Positions 1 to 8,552 of a DNA stretch of 64,000 nt are shown here, in pieces. Position 1 is the first letter of the stretch; each line of letters starts with the position of its first letter. The notes under the pieces were generated by a model. The model made no database searches and was not told the DNA's origin. It saw only the letters and a program-made list of their open reading frames with translations. The stretch is taken from contig JAPZUA010000004.1 of NCBI GenBank assembly GCA_027532905.1, positions 432,570 to 496,569 on the forward strand, in the 5' to 3' direction. This DNA is from Magnetospirillum sp. (GTDB lineage: Bacteria > Pseudomonadota > Alphaproteobacteria > CACIAM-22H2). The position numbers and the translations under genes were made by a program.

Positions 1-1002
1 AGCTCGCGCGGTGCACTATCGCGCGACCTAGTGCCGTTCGCGCTGCTGATTTCGATCGCTACTGGATTGAATGCCGAACAGGTTTTGACGCTCGAACTGA
101 AGGACTTTGAGTTAGTCGACGATATGGGAGAACAGTTTATTATAATAAACGTCTTCAAAGATCGAGCCGGTTCATTCCAAAAAATTCGCAAGCCGGCTGG
201 AGACCTCGATGGAATGGGGCTTGGCTATATTTTCGAGCAATTGAAGCGGGCGACTGAGCGCGCGCGTCGCAGTGCAGCGAGGGAATACAATGGCCGTTTT
301 TTTGTGTTTCGGCCAGCTTGGGGTAGCGCTGTGGGCCGCAACGGATTTGGCACATCTCGTCAACCGGCCACAAGCGATCAAGTTTGGAGAAGTATTTTGG
401 ATCGCTTCATCAGCGACAATGATTTGAAGCGCTTTAACTTGTCGCAAATTCGCCCGACCGTCGGGGACGATATCCAGCAGCGCTTCGGTGCGATCGAAGC
501 GGCGGATTTTCTTGGCCATGAATCCGTCGATACAACCCGGAAATTCTACACGAGCGGCGCTACGCGCCGTCGCGGTCAAGCGCGGGTTGGCGAAGTCCAG
601 CTTCTTTTTCATCGTTGGGCGCATTCCAAGGGCAAGATTGACCCGCGGAAGAATTACCGGGACGGCCGTGACAAGGGGGCGGCTACGCCGGGCTTTACTT
701 GCCGAGACCCGCTTAATTCGCCGAGGCCAAATCAAAAAGCCGGGCAGCTTTGCCAAGCCTACGGCGAATGCGCTGCCTGCCCAAAGGCAGTCGCCTATCC
801 GCATGATAGCATTGCGGCGAGCTATTACATCGCGCTGCAAAAAGCGATTTTTGACGCGGCTGGTTCGTTCGTCACACCGGCCGCGTGGCGCACAAAATGG
901 GCCTCAATCGCCCTGAACCTCGAAGTGCTAATCTCCGCAATACCCGACGACGTGAAGGCCAAGATCAAACCTCTCCCGTACCCCTTGCCGAGCATCCGGT
1001 GA
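1..1002 (+). CDS. Tyrosine recombinase, first of a tandem pair (5' end outside window)
   Basis: The frame is open from base 1, so the N-terminus lies outside the window; the first internal start is the GTG at 31. The visible 333 residues form a C-terminal catalytic domain of the tyrosine recombinase (integrase) fold. A box I-like stretch ATGLNAEQVL is followed by a box II region with SQIRPT, LGHES and TTRKFY. The second arginine, the late histidine and the nucleophile-position tyrosine are present. The box I arginine position reads Asn, and the first box II histidine reads Ser. A Cys-rich tail (TCRD, LCQ, CAACP) may bind zinc. The stop overlaps the GTG of the next recombinase, so the two are probably co-translated. 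Such pairs act together in Tn554-like and related trio-type mobile elements; that assignment is an inference. Confidence 0.8.
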   Translation, partial: SSRGALSRDLVPFALLISIATGLNAEQVLTLELKDFELVDDMGEQFIIINVFKDRAGSFQKIRKPAGDLDGMGLGYIFEQLKRATERARRSAAREYNGRFFVFRPAWGSAVGRNGFGTSRQPATSDQVWRSILDRFISDNDLKRFNLSQIRPTVGDDIQQRFGAIEAADFLGHESVDTTRKFYTSGATRRRGQARVGEVQLLFHRWAHSKGKIDPRKNYRDGRDKGAATPGFTCRDPLNSPRPNQKAGQLCQAYGECAACPKAVAYPHDSIAASYYIALQKAIFDAAGSFVTPAAWRTKWASIALNLEVLISAIPDDVKAKIKPLPYPLPSIR

Positions 1003-3155
1003 CGCACATGCCCGCGCAGATCCGTCAACTCACGATCGCTAATCAATCGACCCAGACGATCATCCAATCGACTGCTTTGAAGCCGCTCTTTCTGCGCACC
1101 AATGCCGAGCTGAAAGACGCCTGGGTGTCGTCGCAGTCGCGGTGGTTCGATGTGCGTTGGGTGCTGGATGGCGATGTGCCGGGGCAGTCCAAAGGTTCTC
1201 GGTCGATCAAGTGGGACATCGAGATTGCCGATGGAGAATACCTCACCGCACCAGACCACGCAGAGATGCTCGATTGGTTGCGGCGGATCGTCTGGTCGTG
1301 CTTCACGAGCCCAGCACGTGGCCATCTCGCCGCGCCTGGTTCGGCGAGTCAGATTTCTAGCGGCACTAAGACGCTCGTTCGTTGGATGATGGAAACGAAG
1401 CGTCGCACGCCGGTCGAGCTAACGCGTGAGGCGTCGTGGGAGTTTGTCGAGGAATTACGGGACCTGTTGGACGCCGGTGACGACTCCGATTTGTCGCGGT
1501 CCCAGGTAAGCCCTTCCGTGCGGTTCTTTCAGCGCGTTTGGGAGCAAGCCCCTGTTATCAAAATCGAACGCGCCTCCACAATGCCGTTCGATGGACAATC
1601 GGTTGAGCAAGCCGTTTCACGAGTTACATCGCGCGAGATCGGCGAAATTCCACCGCTCCAGGACGAAGTGGCCATTCCCGTTCTTAACCAGGCAACGTTC
1701 TTTGTCCAATACGCTGCGAATGACATTTGCGAACTTCTTCATGCGTTCCAGACTGCGACGCCGCCAAATGGGGGCGTTAGCAGATACCCTCAAATGCTGG
1801 CACGACAAAAAGCCGCAAGGGCTTTCGAATTCACCATTCTTCCAGGTGCTTCCAAACCCTGGCATCCCCGGTTGTTCGAGCCAGGAGAAATCGGAAATAC
1901 GGTTCGCGCTTTGGTGGATAGCCTTAAAGCCGCCTGCGTAATTGTCATTCAGGCCACGACCGGCATGCGGATCAGCGAAATCTGCGGTATGCCTTTCGGG
2001 GTGGATAGGGAAAGTGGACTCCCGAACTGCATCGAGAACCGCCAGATAAATGAGGGATTGTTCGAGCTTTACATGCTGCGCTCGAAGCTCAGCAAGACTG
2101 AGGATACACCGCGCGCGGTCGAGTGGGTGATCGGCTTGCGGCCAATGCATTCGAAGGAACTGCCGCTTGCGGTGCAGGCCCTCGTCATCCTCAATCGAGT
2201 CGCTGAACTGTCTGGCGTCACGGCGCAGAAGCCATCTAACCCCAGCGTTCTTGCCGGATTTGCTTTTGGTCGAGGTTTTGCGCGGTCAGATAACGGGATA
2301 AGGAATCCTAGTTCGAATACAATCCGTCAGCACATGAAACGCTTCGTTGAAGAATGGGTCGATCTGTCGAACCTGCCCGATCAGAGCCGCTACGCGATCG
2401 AACCGAACGACTTAGTCAAATGGCGGGAAAGCAAGGGACGGATCATCAAGTCCCACCAATTCCGCAAGACGTTTGCGCAATTCGCCGCATCGATCGACGC
2501 GCGCCTGGTCGAGGCGATCCAGGATCAGTTCAAGCACGTCTCTCTGGCAATGACCATGCAGGGCTACCTGAACACGGCCCAGTTAGCCGCGATCGGGAAG
2601 GGGCAGTATATCCGCGCCCGGCAAAGCATCTTCGCGCACATGCGGCGCGACGCGCCACTTGCCGGTCGAATGGGAGAGCAGATCGAGCAGCACATTCCGG
2701 CCGACTTCAAAGCTGAAATGCAGCGGCTGCCCCCCGCCGAGGCTTGGAAGCGGGTTGTCGCATGGGTAGACGAGCGCGACTTCAAGCTGTTCTTCGCGCC
2801 ACATGGCAAGTGCAATCCGCTAAACCCGACCAGCATGCGCTGCCACGAGGTTGCCGGAACGACCGATTGGCTGCCGCAGCCGCCGAATTATCAGACGCGC
2901 ACGCCCGCCCTCTGCGCCGGCTGCAAGTGCTTTGTCGTCGATGAGCAGCATCAGGATTTCTGGATTCAGAGTTACGTCGAGGACACCAAGGCTATTCGAT
3001 GTGCTGAGACGCCGGACGGCTATCGCGCCGTCGTCGCTTTCGTCAACACGGCGCGTGGACTTTTGAGCAAGCTCAATGTTGATGTCGATGGTTTGGACCA
3101 GCGGATCGATACGGAATTGGCTCAACTGGAATCGAAGGAGATGGGCAATGCCTGA
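999..3155 (+). CDS. Tyrosine recombinase, second of the pair, full catalytic set
   Basis: About 718 residues, a large recombinase. Catalytic residues are readable, numbered from GTG 999: Arg324 in TTGMRISEIC, His486 and Arg489 in SHQFRKTF, His513 in FKHVS, and Tyr523 in MQGYLN. The C-terminal third carries cysteines (HGKCN, MRCHE, LCAGCKC), resembling the Cys-rich tail of its neighbour. GTG 999 is chosen because its GTGA overlaps the upstream stop; ATG 1008 is the alternative and gives 715 aa. The end overlaps the next gene by 8 bp. It is the likely active partner of the pair, joining and cutting the element ends at the attachment site. Confidence 0.9.
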   Translation: MTHMPAQIRQLTIANQSTQTIIQSTALKPLFLRTNAELKDAWVSSQSRWFDVRWVLDGDVPGQSKGSRSIKWDIEIADGEYLTAPDHAEMLDWLRRIVWSCFTSPARGHLAAPGSASQISSGTKTLVRWMMETKRRTPVELTREASWEFVEELRDLLDAGDDSDLSRSQVSPSVRFFQRVWEQAPVIKIERASTMPFDGQSVEQAVSRVTSREIGEIPPLQDEVAIPVLNQATFFVQYAANDICELLHAFQTATPPNGGVSRYPQMLARQKAARAFEFTILPGASKPWHPRLFEPGEIGNTVRALVDSLKAACVIVIQATTGMRISEICGMPFGVDRESGLPNCIENRQINEGLFELYMLRSKLSKTEDTPRAVEWVIGLRPMHSKELPLAVQALVILNRVAELSGVTAQKPSNPSVLAGFAFGRGFARSDNGIRNPSSNTIRQHMKRFVEEWVDLSNLPDQSRYAIEPNDLVKWRESKGRIIKSHQFRKTFAQFAASIDARLVEAIQDQFKHVSLAMTMQGYLNTAQLAAIGKGQYIRARQSIFAHMRRDAPLAGRMGEQIEQHIPADFKAEMQRLPPAEAWKRVVAWVDERDFKLFFAPHGKCNPLNPTSMRCHEVAGTTDWLPQPPNYQTRTPALCAGCKCFVVDEQHQDFWIQSYVEDTKAIRCAETPDGYRAVVAFVNTARGLLSKLNVDVDGLDQRIDTELAQLESKEMGNA

Positions 3156-3639
3156 GATCGCACCCGTCGACAAAATAGAAGCCGACTTCTTCCGGGCGCT
3201 TGAGAGGCTGCACAAAGGGCGGCCCAACCACCCGGACAACAAAGAGGCTGCCGAGGCCGGCAAGCTGAAGATTACCTTCTCGTCTTTGGCGACCGAAGCG
3301 GGGCACAGCCGCACGCTGATCAGTCAAGAGGGGCGGAAGTGCAAGTACCCGCGCGTCCGCAAAGAAGTGATGGAGATAATCACGAAGCGGAGAGGGGTTG
3401 AGACCGTCAGTGGCAGTGACAAGAAGATCCTGTCCATGATGCGGAACCGGGAGCTAGATGTCGAGATCAACTGCCTTAAGGCAAGGATGCAGGCGCTTGT
3501 GATCGAAGTCGAAGCTGAGCGACGACGTTTCAAATCCGACCACGATGCCGACCAGCGTGAGATCAAGCTGCTTCGCGAGCAGCTTACAGCGCTCCGCGAA
3601 CAAGCCGGCAAGGTCGTCTCCATCGTAAAGGGGAAGTGA
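3148..3639 (+). CDS. Small coiled-coil accessory protein of the recombinase operon
   Basis: 163 residues. The start at ATG 3148 is set by an AAGGAG ribosome site at 3135-3140. It lies 8 bp inside the end of the second recombinase gene. The N-terminal half (SSLATEAGHSRTLISQ) resembles a helix-turn-helix segment. The C-terminal half (about 95-150) is a charged coiled coil rich in E, R, K and L. By position it matches the small third protein of Tn554-like and other recombinase-trio elements, which directs or helps recombination. That role is inferred from place and shape only. Confidence 0.75.
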   Translation: MPEIAPVDKIEADFFRALERLHKGRPNHPDNKEAAEAGKLKITFSSLATEAGHSRTLISQEGRKCKYPRVRKEVMEIITKRRGVETVSGSDKKILSMMRNRELDVEINCLKARMQALVIEVEAERRRFKSDHDADQREIKLLREQLTALREQAGKVVSIVKGK

Positions 3640-3640
3640 C

Positions 3641-4093
3641 ATGGCCCGTCCGTCGATCGTCCCTGAAATCCGAGCAAAGCTTGAGCCGTGGCTTGAAGCC
3701 CGGATGGCCGAGTGGAACGCCATGCCGGTTGACGACCGTCAGGCGACGCTCCCCGAGACGCCCGATGGCAAAATCAACGTGCGAGCCGTGACGCTGGCGC
3801 TTGGGCTGCGAAGGACACACGAGCAGCACTTTTTTCGACACGCCGAGCTTCGCACGCTGCTCAATGCAACGGCGGAAGCGCAGCGCCTCTTACCGATCGG
3901 CAGCCGCGAGCAGATCGCAGGGGAAGACGAAATCGTGCGCGAGCGGTTCGCCCTCGTTGCAAGCAATGCCGATAAGCTCGCCAAGTCCCTCGCCGAGCGA
4001 GAGGCGACGATCTTGAAGCTCCGCACGGAGAACGATGCGCTGCGCGCCCAGCTCCGGCTGCTCAGCGAAGTCGGGATGACGCTAAGGACATAG
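3641..4093 (+). CDS. Small unknown protein with C-terminal coiled coil
   Basis: 150 residues, starting one base after the previous stop with a purine-rich site (AAGGGGAAG) just upstream. The N-terminal part (about 1-75) includes INVRAVTLALGL followed by RRTHEQHFFRH, which could be a DNA-binding helix pair. Residues 100-145 form a leucine-heptad coiled coil (LAKSLAEREATILKL). No family is recognised. Placement between the small accessory gene and the helicase suggests it works with the recombination machinery, for example as an adaptor or end-binding protein. Confidence 0.7.
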   Translation: MARPSIVPEIRAKLEPWLEARMAEWNAMPVDDRQATLPETPDGKINVRAVTLALGLRRTHEQHFFRHAELRTLLNATAEAQRLLPIGSREQIAGEDEIVRERFALVASNADKLAKSLAEREATILKLRTENDALRAQLRLLSEVGMTLRT

Positions 4094-4096
4094 CCC

Positions 4097-6250
4097 ATGC
4101 GCGTCGCCGTCCAGACCATCGTTTCAGCGAGAGAATTTGGAGCAATCGTCAGCGCCCGTATCGCTGACCATGATCATCCGTTAGCCGGTCAAACCATCCG
4201 CGTAAAAATCTCCGGCGCGATTACGCCGACGATCGGCGAGACCTGGGACATCGACGGCGACGTTAGGGATACTCAATGGGGCCGGCAAGTCGAAGCCGCC
4301 CGCGCCGTGCGCGTCCTTCCGACCGGCAGACTCGTTATCGATTTTCTCGCTGCACATGCGCCGGGCATTGGGCCCGAGCGCGCGGCGCGGCTCTGGACGC
4401 ATTTTGGGATGGACCTAACTCGGGCGTTGAGCGACCCGAACAATATCGTCGAGATCGCGCGCGTCCTTGCCCCCGACCGCCCCCACCTCGCGCCCCGGCT
4501 TGCGGCAGCCTGTGTGGCAGCATGGCAAGATGCGGAAGCCGAGGCAGCCACGGTAATGTGGCTCTCCGAGAAGGGTATCGAGGATGTGGCGATCGCCCGG
4601 CGCGTTGCGCGCATCCTCGGCGAAGATGCTGTGTCGCGTCTCAATGACAATCCGTATTGCTTGGTACCGCTGCTGAGCTGGACGCGGGTCGATGCGCTTG
4701 GGCTGAAGCTGCTGGCTGAAAGCGGTTGTGCCGATCCGAAACGCGATCAGCGCCGACTAATTGGGGCGGTCGACGCAGCGGTCAAAGCCGCCATCGCAGA
4801 CGGCCACACGGCGGGCGATCTTCCAGACTTGGCCGTGGCGACGGGGCGACTACTAGGTGATCCCGCACTCGCGGCCCGTGCCCTGTCATACGGCGAAAGC
4901 GCGTCGGCCTATTGGATTCCTGTCGGCGGTGGCTGGCGCGCCCCCGGCGCGGGGACGCTCGAGGAAAATCTGATCGAACGGCTTCGATCGGTGCTGAGCA
5001 GCACACCAGAACTCCGACTACCGTCAAAAAAAGCATTAGAGAGTCGCCTGGCGAGTTTTGAGAGCCAAGGGCGCCGATTGCACCCCGAACAGCAGGCCGC
5101 AGTTCTTAGAGCCCTGCAATCGCCTTTGGCGTGCCTGTCTGGTGGTGCTGGGGTTGGAAAGACGACAACGTCCAAGGCAATTTGCGACGTTTGGGAAGAC
5201 TTGGGAGGCCGCGTGATTCTGGCGGCAGTGGCCGGAAAGGCCGCATTGCGTCTGTCTAGGGCGACCGGGCGTCTGGCGGTGACCGTGTTCCGGCTGCTCC
5301 GGAGTTGCGAGGACGAAGACGAGGAAAAGCGAATTCGGATCGATGGCCGTACACTCGTAATCATCGATGAGGCGAGCCTGCTTGATTTGCCGGCGGCGGC
5401 GGCATTACTTGACCAATTCGAGGATGGTGCGCGGCTGCTGCTGGTCGGCGACGAAGCCCAACTTCCGCCAGTCGGATTTGGTTTGGTCTATCACAAGCTG
5501 GTCAGTGATCCGCACATCACGTCACGCCTAACGATCGTCCACCGGCAGACTGAAGCGACTGGAATCCCGGCGGTCAGCGCGGCGATCCGGGCTGGTCTCA
5601 TGCCGACGCTACCCTCATTCAATGGGCAGGCGCAGGGCGTTATGTTGCTGGACTGCGAAAGTGAAGAAATCGGCGACCGGATCGCGGATATGTATCCCAC
5701 CCTATCTACGACCGACGAAACGATGGTCTTGACCCCGCTTAATGACGGCCCCGCCGGTGTCCGGGCGTTGAACAGGCGGCTACATGACTGGCACCGCCAA
5801 AAGCGCGACCAGCCCGAACTGCAGGGATATCTTGGCGAATGGTTCTGCATCGGCGACCCGGTGATTTTCACGCGCAACGATTATTCGCGCTCGCTCTGGA
5901 ACGGCCTAGTTGGGCGAATTGAAGATTTGGATCTCGCTGAGCGCGGTGCTGTCGTGCAGTTCGATGGTGATCCTGCGCCACACGAACTGAACACCGCAGA
6001 CCTGTTTGACCTACGGCTGGCCTACGCAATGTCGGGGCACAAGGCACAGGGTAGCCAAGCAAAGACCGTGATCGTGGCGCTGCCGAAGTGCCGATTGCTG
6101 GACCGAAGCTGGCTCTACACAGCGGTTACCCGCGCCGAAACGGGGGTCGTTCTGGTCGGCAAGCAGGCGGCGCTTGAAGCAGCCGTGGCTGTGCCAGGGC
6201 AGGCCGAGCGGAGGCGTGTTGGGTTCCGTTGGGATCGATCATTTCGCTAG
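4097..6250 (+). CDS. RecD2-like superfamily 1B DNA helicase
   Basis: 717 residues. An N-terminal OB-like region and a helix-hairpin-helix-like part (about 60-230) precede the helicase core, as in RecD2/TraA-type enzymes. Core motifs are complete: Walker A GGAGVGKTT at 349-357, Walker B IIDEAS near 422-427, motif III GDEAQLPPVG, the late SGHKAQGSQ motif, and YTAVTRAE as motif VI. It should be an ATP-driven 5'-3' helicase. It starts 3 bp after the preceding stop, so it belongs to the recombinase operon. A helicase in such an operon suggests that the element is unwound or replicated during transfer or repair of recombination intermediates (inference). Confidence 0.9.
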   Translation: MRVAVQTIVSAREFGAIVSARIADHDHPLAGQTIRVKISGAITPTIGETWDIDGDVRDTQWGRQVEAARAVRVLPTGRLVIDFLAAHAPGIGPERAARLWTHFGMDLTRALSDPNNIVEIARVLAPDRPHLAPRLAAACVAAWQDAEAEAATVMWLSEKGIEDVAIARRVARILGEDAVSRLNDNPYCLVPLLSWTRVDALGLKLLAESGCADPKRDQRRLIGAVDAAVKAAIADGHTAGDLPDLAVATGRLLGDPALAARALSYGESASAYWIPVGGGWRAPGAGTLEENLIERLRSVLSSTPELRLPSKKALESRLASFESQGRRLHPEQQAAVLRALQSPLACLSGGAGVGKTTTSKAICDVWEDLGGRVILAAVAGKAALRLSRATGRLAVTVFRLLRSCEDEDEEKRIRIDGRTLVIIDEASLLDLPAAAALLDQFEDGARLLLVGDEAQLPPVGFGLVYHKLVSDPHITSRLTIVHRQTEATGIPAVSAAIRAGLMPTLPSFNGQAQGVMLLDCESEEIGDRIADMYPTLSTTDETMVLTPLNDGPAGVRALNRRLHDWHRQKRDQPELQGYLGEWFCIGDPVIFTRNDYSRSLWNGLVGRIEDLDLAERGAVVQFDGDPAPHELNTADLFDLRLAYAMSGHKAQGSQAKTVIVALPKCRLLDRSWLYTAVTRAETGVVLVGKQAALEAAVAVPGQAERRRVGFRWDRSFR

Positions 6251-6269
6251 ACTCTTAGGGAGTTGATCA

Positions 6270-6482
6270 ATGTCGCATCTGAGATCCGCGATCCCAAACG
6301 TTGATACTCTTCTCAATACTGTCGTTGAAGCCCTCGCGGCCGGCTGTTCCCGAGCGCAAGATCGCGGCGATCTGCAATCGCTGAGCGAGGTCACGCTGCG
6401 ATCCGCATGCTCAGCGGCCAGACCTTCTGACTCGCCATCATCTTCTCAACGGCGACCGCATGCGCCCGGCCGGCATCGATGA
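6270..6482 (+). CDS. Possible short ORF after the helicase, probably a remnant
   Basis: A 70-residue reading frame with an AGGGAG site upstream of ATG 6270. The first 40 or so residues look protein-like (NVDTLLNTVVEALAAG). The rest runs antisense into the end of the convergent gene at 6391-6756 and becomes Ser/Arg/Pro-rich shadow sequence. It may be the N-terminal stub of a gene cut when the cargo was acquired, or a short leader. No family recognised. Confidence 0.25.
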   Translation: MSHLRSAIPNVDTLLNTVVEALAAGCSRAQDRGDLQSLSEVTLRSACSAARPSDSPSSSQRRPHAPGRHR

Positions 6483-6756
6483 AGTCTTTCAAATCCTCGA
6501 TTCCGACGTCTATCGGCACGACTAAAAACTCGCCGTCGCGCGCGACGACTTTCCAAACGAAAAACGGATCCGCAGCGGCGATATCGTCGGTGCGTTGCCC
6601 GAGCCTATAGACGCTGCCGGAGCGCGTTCTTGCGGTCTCGGCGTCCAGCTCGACGACTGGAGTCGACCACCACCAGTCGTCGCGTTCAATGCCCAGAATG
6701 TGCAGCGTCGCCGTGTCGGCGCGAATCGCAAGAAAATACTGCCAGACAGTTTTCAT
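6391..6756 (-). CDS. Unknown 121-aa protein downstream of phosphoesterases
   Basis: 121 residues with balanced composition and a clear ATG start. No signal peptide or membrane segment. Visible features are a Trp-rich stretch (DDWWWSTPVVELD) and a C-terminal part with FVWKVVARDGEFLVVPI followed by an amphipathic helix. It lies at the end of a three-gene minus-strand run and overlaps the preceding phosphoesterase by 71 bp. That overlap is long for two intact genes and suggests the upstream gene is the damaged one. Function unknown; phage or plasmid accessory origin is likely. Confidence 0.6.
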   Translation of the reverse strand: MKTVWQYFLAIRADTATLHILGIERDDWWWSTPVVELDAETARTRSGSVYRLGQRTDDIAAADPFFVWKVVARDGEFLVVPIDVGIEDLKDFIDAGRAHAVAVEKMMASQKVWPLSMRIAA

Positions 6757-7207
6757 AACGGGCCTCCAGTTTAGATTTCCACAACCATGCGTAAATCGAA
6801 TCCGGGATTATCCGTATCATCCGGATATCCGGCAGCAGGTCCGCGCGTGTCTTGTGTACCGGACGATCCTGATCGTCCCAGGCGCGTGCGTTTTTGACGC
6901 CGCCGAGTCCTGTCATCGACAGCTTGCCGGCGAAGGAAATCCGGCGGTGCAGATTCGCCTTTTTAATATCCGACAGGAACAGATGGTCGTGGAAGGCCTC
7001 AGTGTCGTAATCGTGATTCCCTGGGATCCAATGGATCGGGATCCCAGCATCAATCACCGGCTTCATCTCTACATGGAGTGGGCGTGCGAGATCACAGTCG
7101 CCCAATAACACGACGCAATCAGGCTTGCGCGCGAGCGCCGCACGCACGATCAGACGAAAATCAGCGTGAGGATCCCCTGCGAACAGGATATGCGGAAGAT
7201 CACTCAT
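6686..7207 (-). CDS. Calcineurin-like phosphoesterase, probably C-terminally truncated
   Basis: 173 residues. The start ATG forms an ATGA overlap with the stop of the phosphoesterase upstream. N-terminal metal-binding motifs of the calcineurin fold are present: FAGDPHADF (GDxH), LLGDCDL and PGNHDYD (GNHD/E). Full-length relatives carry a further half with later His-containing metal ligands (GHxH type). Here the sequence after about residue 145 turns into unrelated residues and stops. The active site therefore looks incomplete. A frameshift or recombination near 6756-6780 is the simplest explanation, consistent with the 71-bp overlap into the next gene. Confidence 0.7.
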   Translation of the reverse strand: MSDLPHILFAGDPHADFRLIVRAALARKPDCVVLLGDCDLARPLHVEMKPVIDAGIPIHWIPGNHDYDTEAFHDHLFLSDIKKANLHRRISFAGKLSMTGLGGVKNARAWDDQDRPVHKTRADLLPDIRMIRIIPDSIYAWLWKSKLEARYENCLAVFSCDSRRHGDAAHSGH

Positions 7208-8061
7208 CTCATGCCATCCTTCTTCCACGTGGCCGCGTCCATTCCCGCGGGCCATGCTTGGTGCAGCCGCATCTGGTCGCTGACGATCTCGAGCGCCGTC
7301 AACGGGCCGCCATACTTGACCCCGGTGTCGATACAGATTCGCTTCTTGCCGATAATCGCCGACCGTGTTGGCGTGTGGCCGTGCACAAGAACGCGTCCCT
7401 TTGGAGCCGCGTTTGTTGTCGGATTGAAACGCATCCACAACGGATGAGACTGCTCGCTGTTCCAGCTCGGAAAATCCAGAATCGACGCGCGCGCCTGCTG
7501 CTTTTGCAGTGGCGTTTGCGGTTCGAATCCGGCATGGACCAGAAGATAGGCGTCGTGGTCCGCCCAGATCTTCATGTTATCGAACACGCCGCGTTGCGCG
7601 GGCGTCATGAGCTCGTCGAGTGCTCGAGCGAGAGCACCTTCATGGGGCTTGCCCATCGTCGAAAACCCGAAGCCCCAGGCGGCAACCGTTTCCCGGCCGC
7701 CCTGGTCGTACCAAATTCCATCCATCCACGGCACGTCGACGCGATCGCGACCAGCCTGGCGCGCAATCAAGAAGAATGCGTCATGGTTGCCGGCGAGCAC
7801 ATCGGTACTGCCGCTCGCCTGGTCTTCGGCGACCTGGTCGATCACACCAGCACAATCGTGTTCATGTTCGCGGCGCGGATGCGGATCGATTAGGTCGCCC
7901 AGGTACACGCGCCGGTGCGCCGGCAGTGTCGCCAGATGCGTGCGCAGGGCAAGCAGCAAGTTTGCTGCGCCGTGGATGTCGGCGATCGCGATCAAGGGAG
8001 ACGACACCGGTGAAGGTGCGGGCTGCCAATCGCTGACTGTTATGTTGATCTGAGTTGACAT
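7204..8061 (-). CDS. ApaH/PrpE-type metallophosphoesterase
   Basis: 285 residues with the full calcineurin-like signature: IADIHGA (DxH), YLGDLIDPH (GDxxD), LAGNHDAF (GNHD), LLVHAGFEP and VLVHGHTPT. The last two supply the late His ligands. This pattern matches diadenosine tetraphosphatase/PP1-like Ser/Thr phosphatase enzymes, common in phages and mobile elements, which hydrolyse phosphoesters with two metal ions. Predicted cytoplasmic. It is the first gene of a three-gene minus-strand run and couples by ATGA to the truncated paralogue. Substrate unknown (dinucleotide polyphosphate or phosphoprotein). Confidence 0.85.
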   Translation of the reverse strand: MSTQINITVSDWQPAPSPVSSPLIAIADIHGAANLLLALRTHLATLPAHRRVYLGDLIDPHPRREHEHDCAGVIDQVAEDQASGSTDVLAGNHDAFFLIARQAGRDRVDVPWMDGIWYDQGGRETVAAWGFGFSTMGKPHEGALARALDELMTPAQRGVFDNMKIWADHDAYLLVHAGFEPQTPLQKQQARASILDFPSWNSEQSHPLWMRFNPTTNAAPKGRVLVHGHTPTRSAIIGKKRICIDTGVKYGGPLTALEIVSDQMRLHQAWPAGMDAATWKKDGMR

Positions 8062-8367
8062 GAACCCGCCATTTTGCTGCTTTTGAGAAGCAGCGGCGGG
8101 TCAGGGAATCAGACGCGCGCCGCCGGAACCGAAATCGTCCAAAGACGTTCGGTGCGTTTAATCGGCATTTGAAGTCGGCGGGTCCTCATGATGTTTTGAA
8201 TATATCCGATCAAACACGACCTGTCCAGATTTTTTGCCGCTTATGCGCATCAAGCACACGAACTAGGCCGGTCGAGTGTGGCCTGAAAGCAACCTTATGT
8301 ATAGTATATATTTTACGTATTAAATTTATAAGTTTTTCTCGCATTTTTGAATTGCTACTCTGCGGCC
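8062..8367. promoter_or_regulatory. Divergent intergenic region with two inverted repeats
   Basis: This 306-bp gap separates the minus-strand phosphoesterase run from the plus-strand zinc-ribbon/nuclease genes. It holds a 7-bp stem (GCTGCTT/AAGCAGC, 8076-8094), which would lie in the phosphoesterase leader 15 nt before its ATG. It also holds an interrupted dyad at 8128-8153 (ACCGAA-AT-CGTC, loop CAAA, GACG-TTCGGT). The 8290-8340 part is very AT-rich (TATAGTATATATTT) and is the likely plus-strand promoter. No regulator gene is adjacent. Confidence 0.4.
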
Positions 8368-8514
8368 ATGCCCGAAACGCCGCCCCCTCTCCGGCCATGG
8401 AAATCAAGCGCACCGACGTGCCCGCGCTGCGCCGGCCCTCTGACGACAAAGCAAGAAGACGACCGCAAAACCCGCTGGTGCCGTCGGTGCGGGCCGCTCG
8501 ATTGGCCTCGCTGA
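8368..8514 (+). CDS. 48-aa zinc-ribbon protein
   Basis: A short frame starting at ATG 8368 and ending at the TGA of 8512-8514. It contains two CxxC knuckles, CPRC at residues 18-21 and CRRC at 38-41, spaced as in treble-clef or ribbon zinc fingers, and flanked by a Pro-rich start. It lies 38 bp before the thermonuclease gene on the same strand. Small zinc-ribbon proteins of this sort are common in phage and plasmid cargo, but no specific family is recognised. The overlapping longer frame from 8169 lacks such features and was not chosen. Confidence 0.5.
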   Translation: MPETPPPLRPWKSSAPTCPRCAGPLTTKQEDDRKTRWCRRCGPLDWPR

Positions 8515-8552
8515 CCGAGGACGATGCCGACGAATGATGCTATGTTGGCGGT

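Noticed and set aside
8169-8537. 122-aa plus-strand frame before the thermonuclease
   Set aside because: No domain or ribosome site, and it spans the AT-rich promoter; the 48-aa zinc-ribbon frame inside it is a better candidate.
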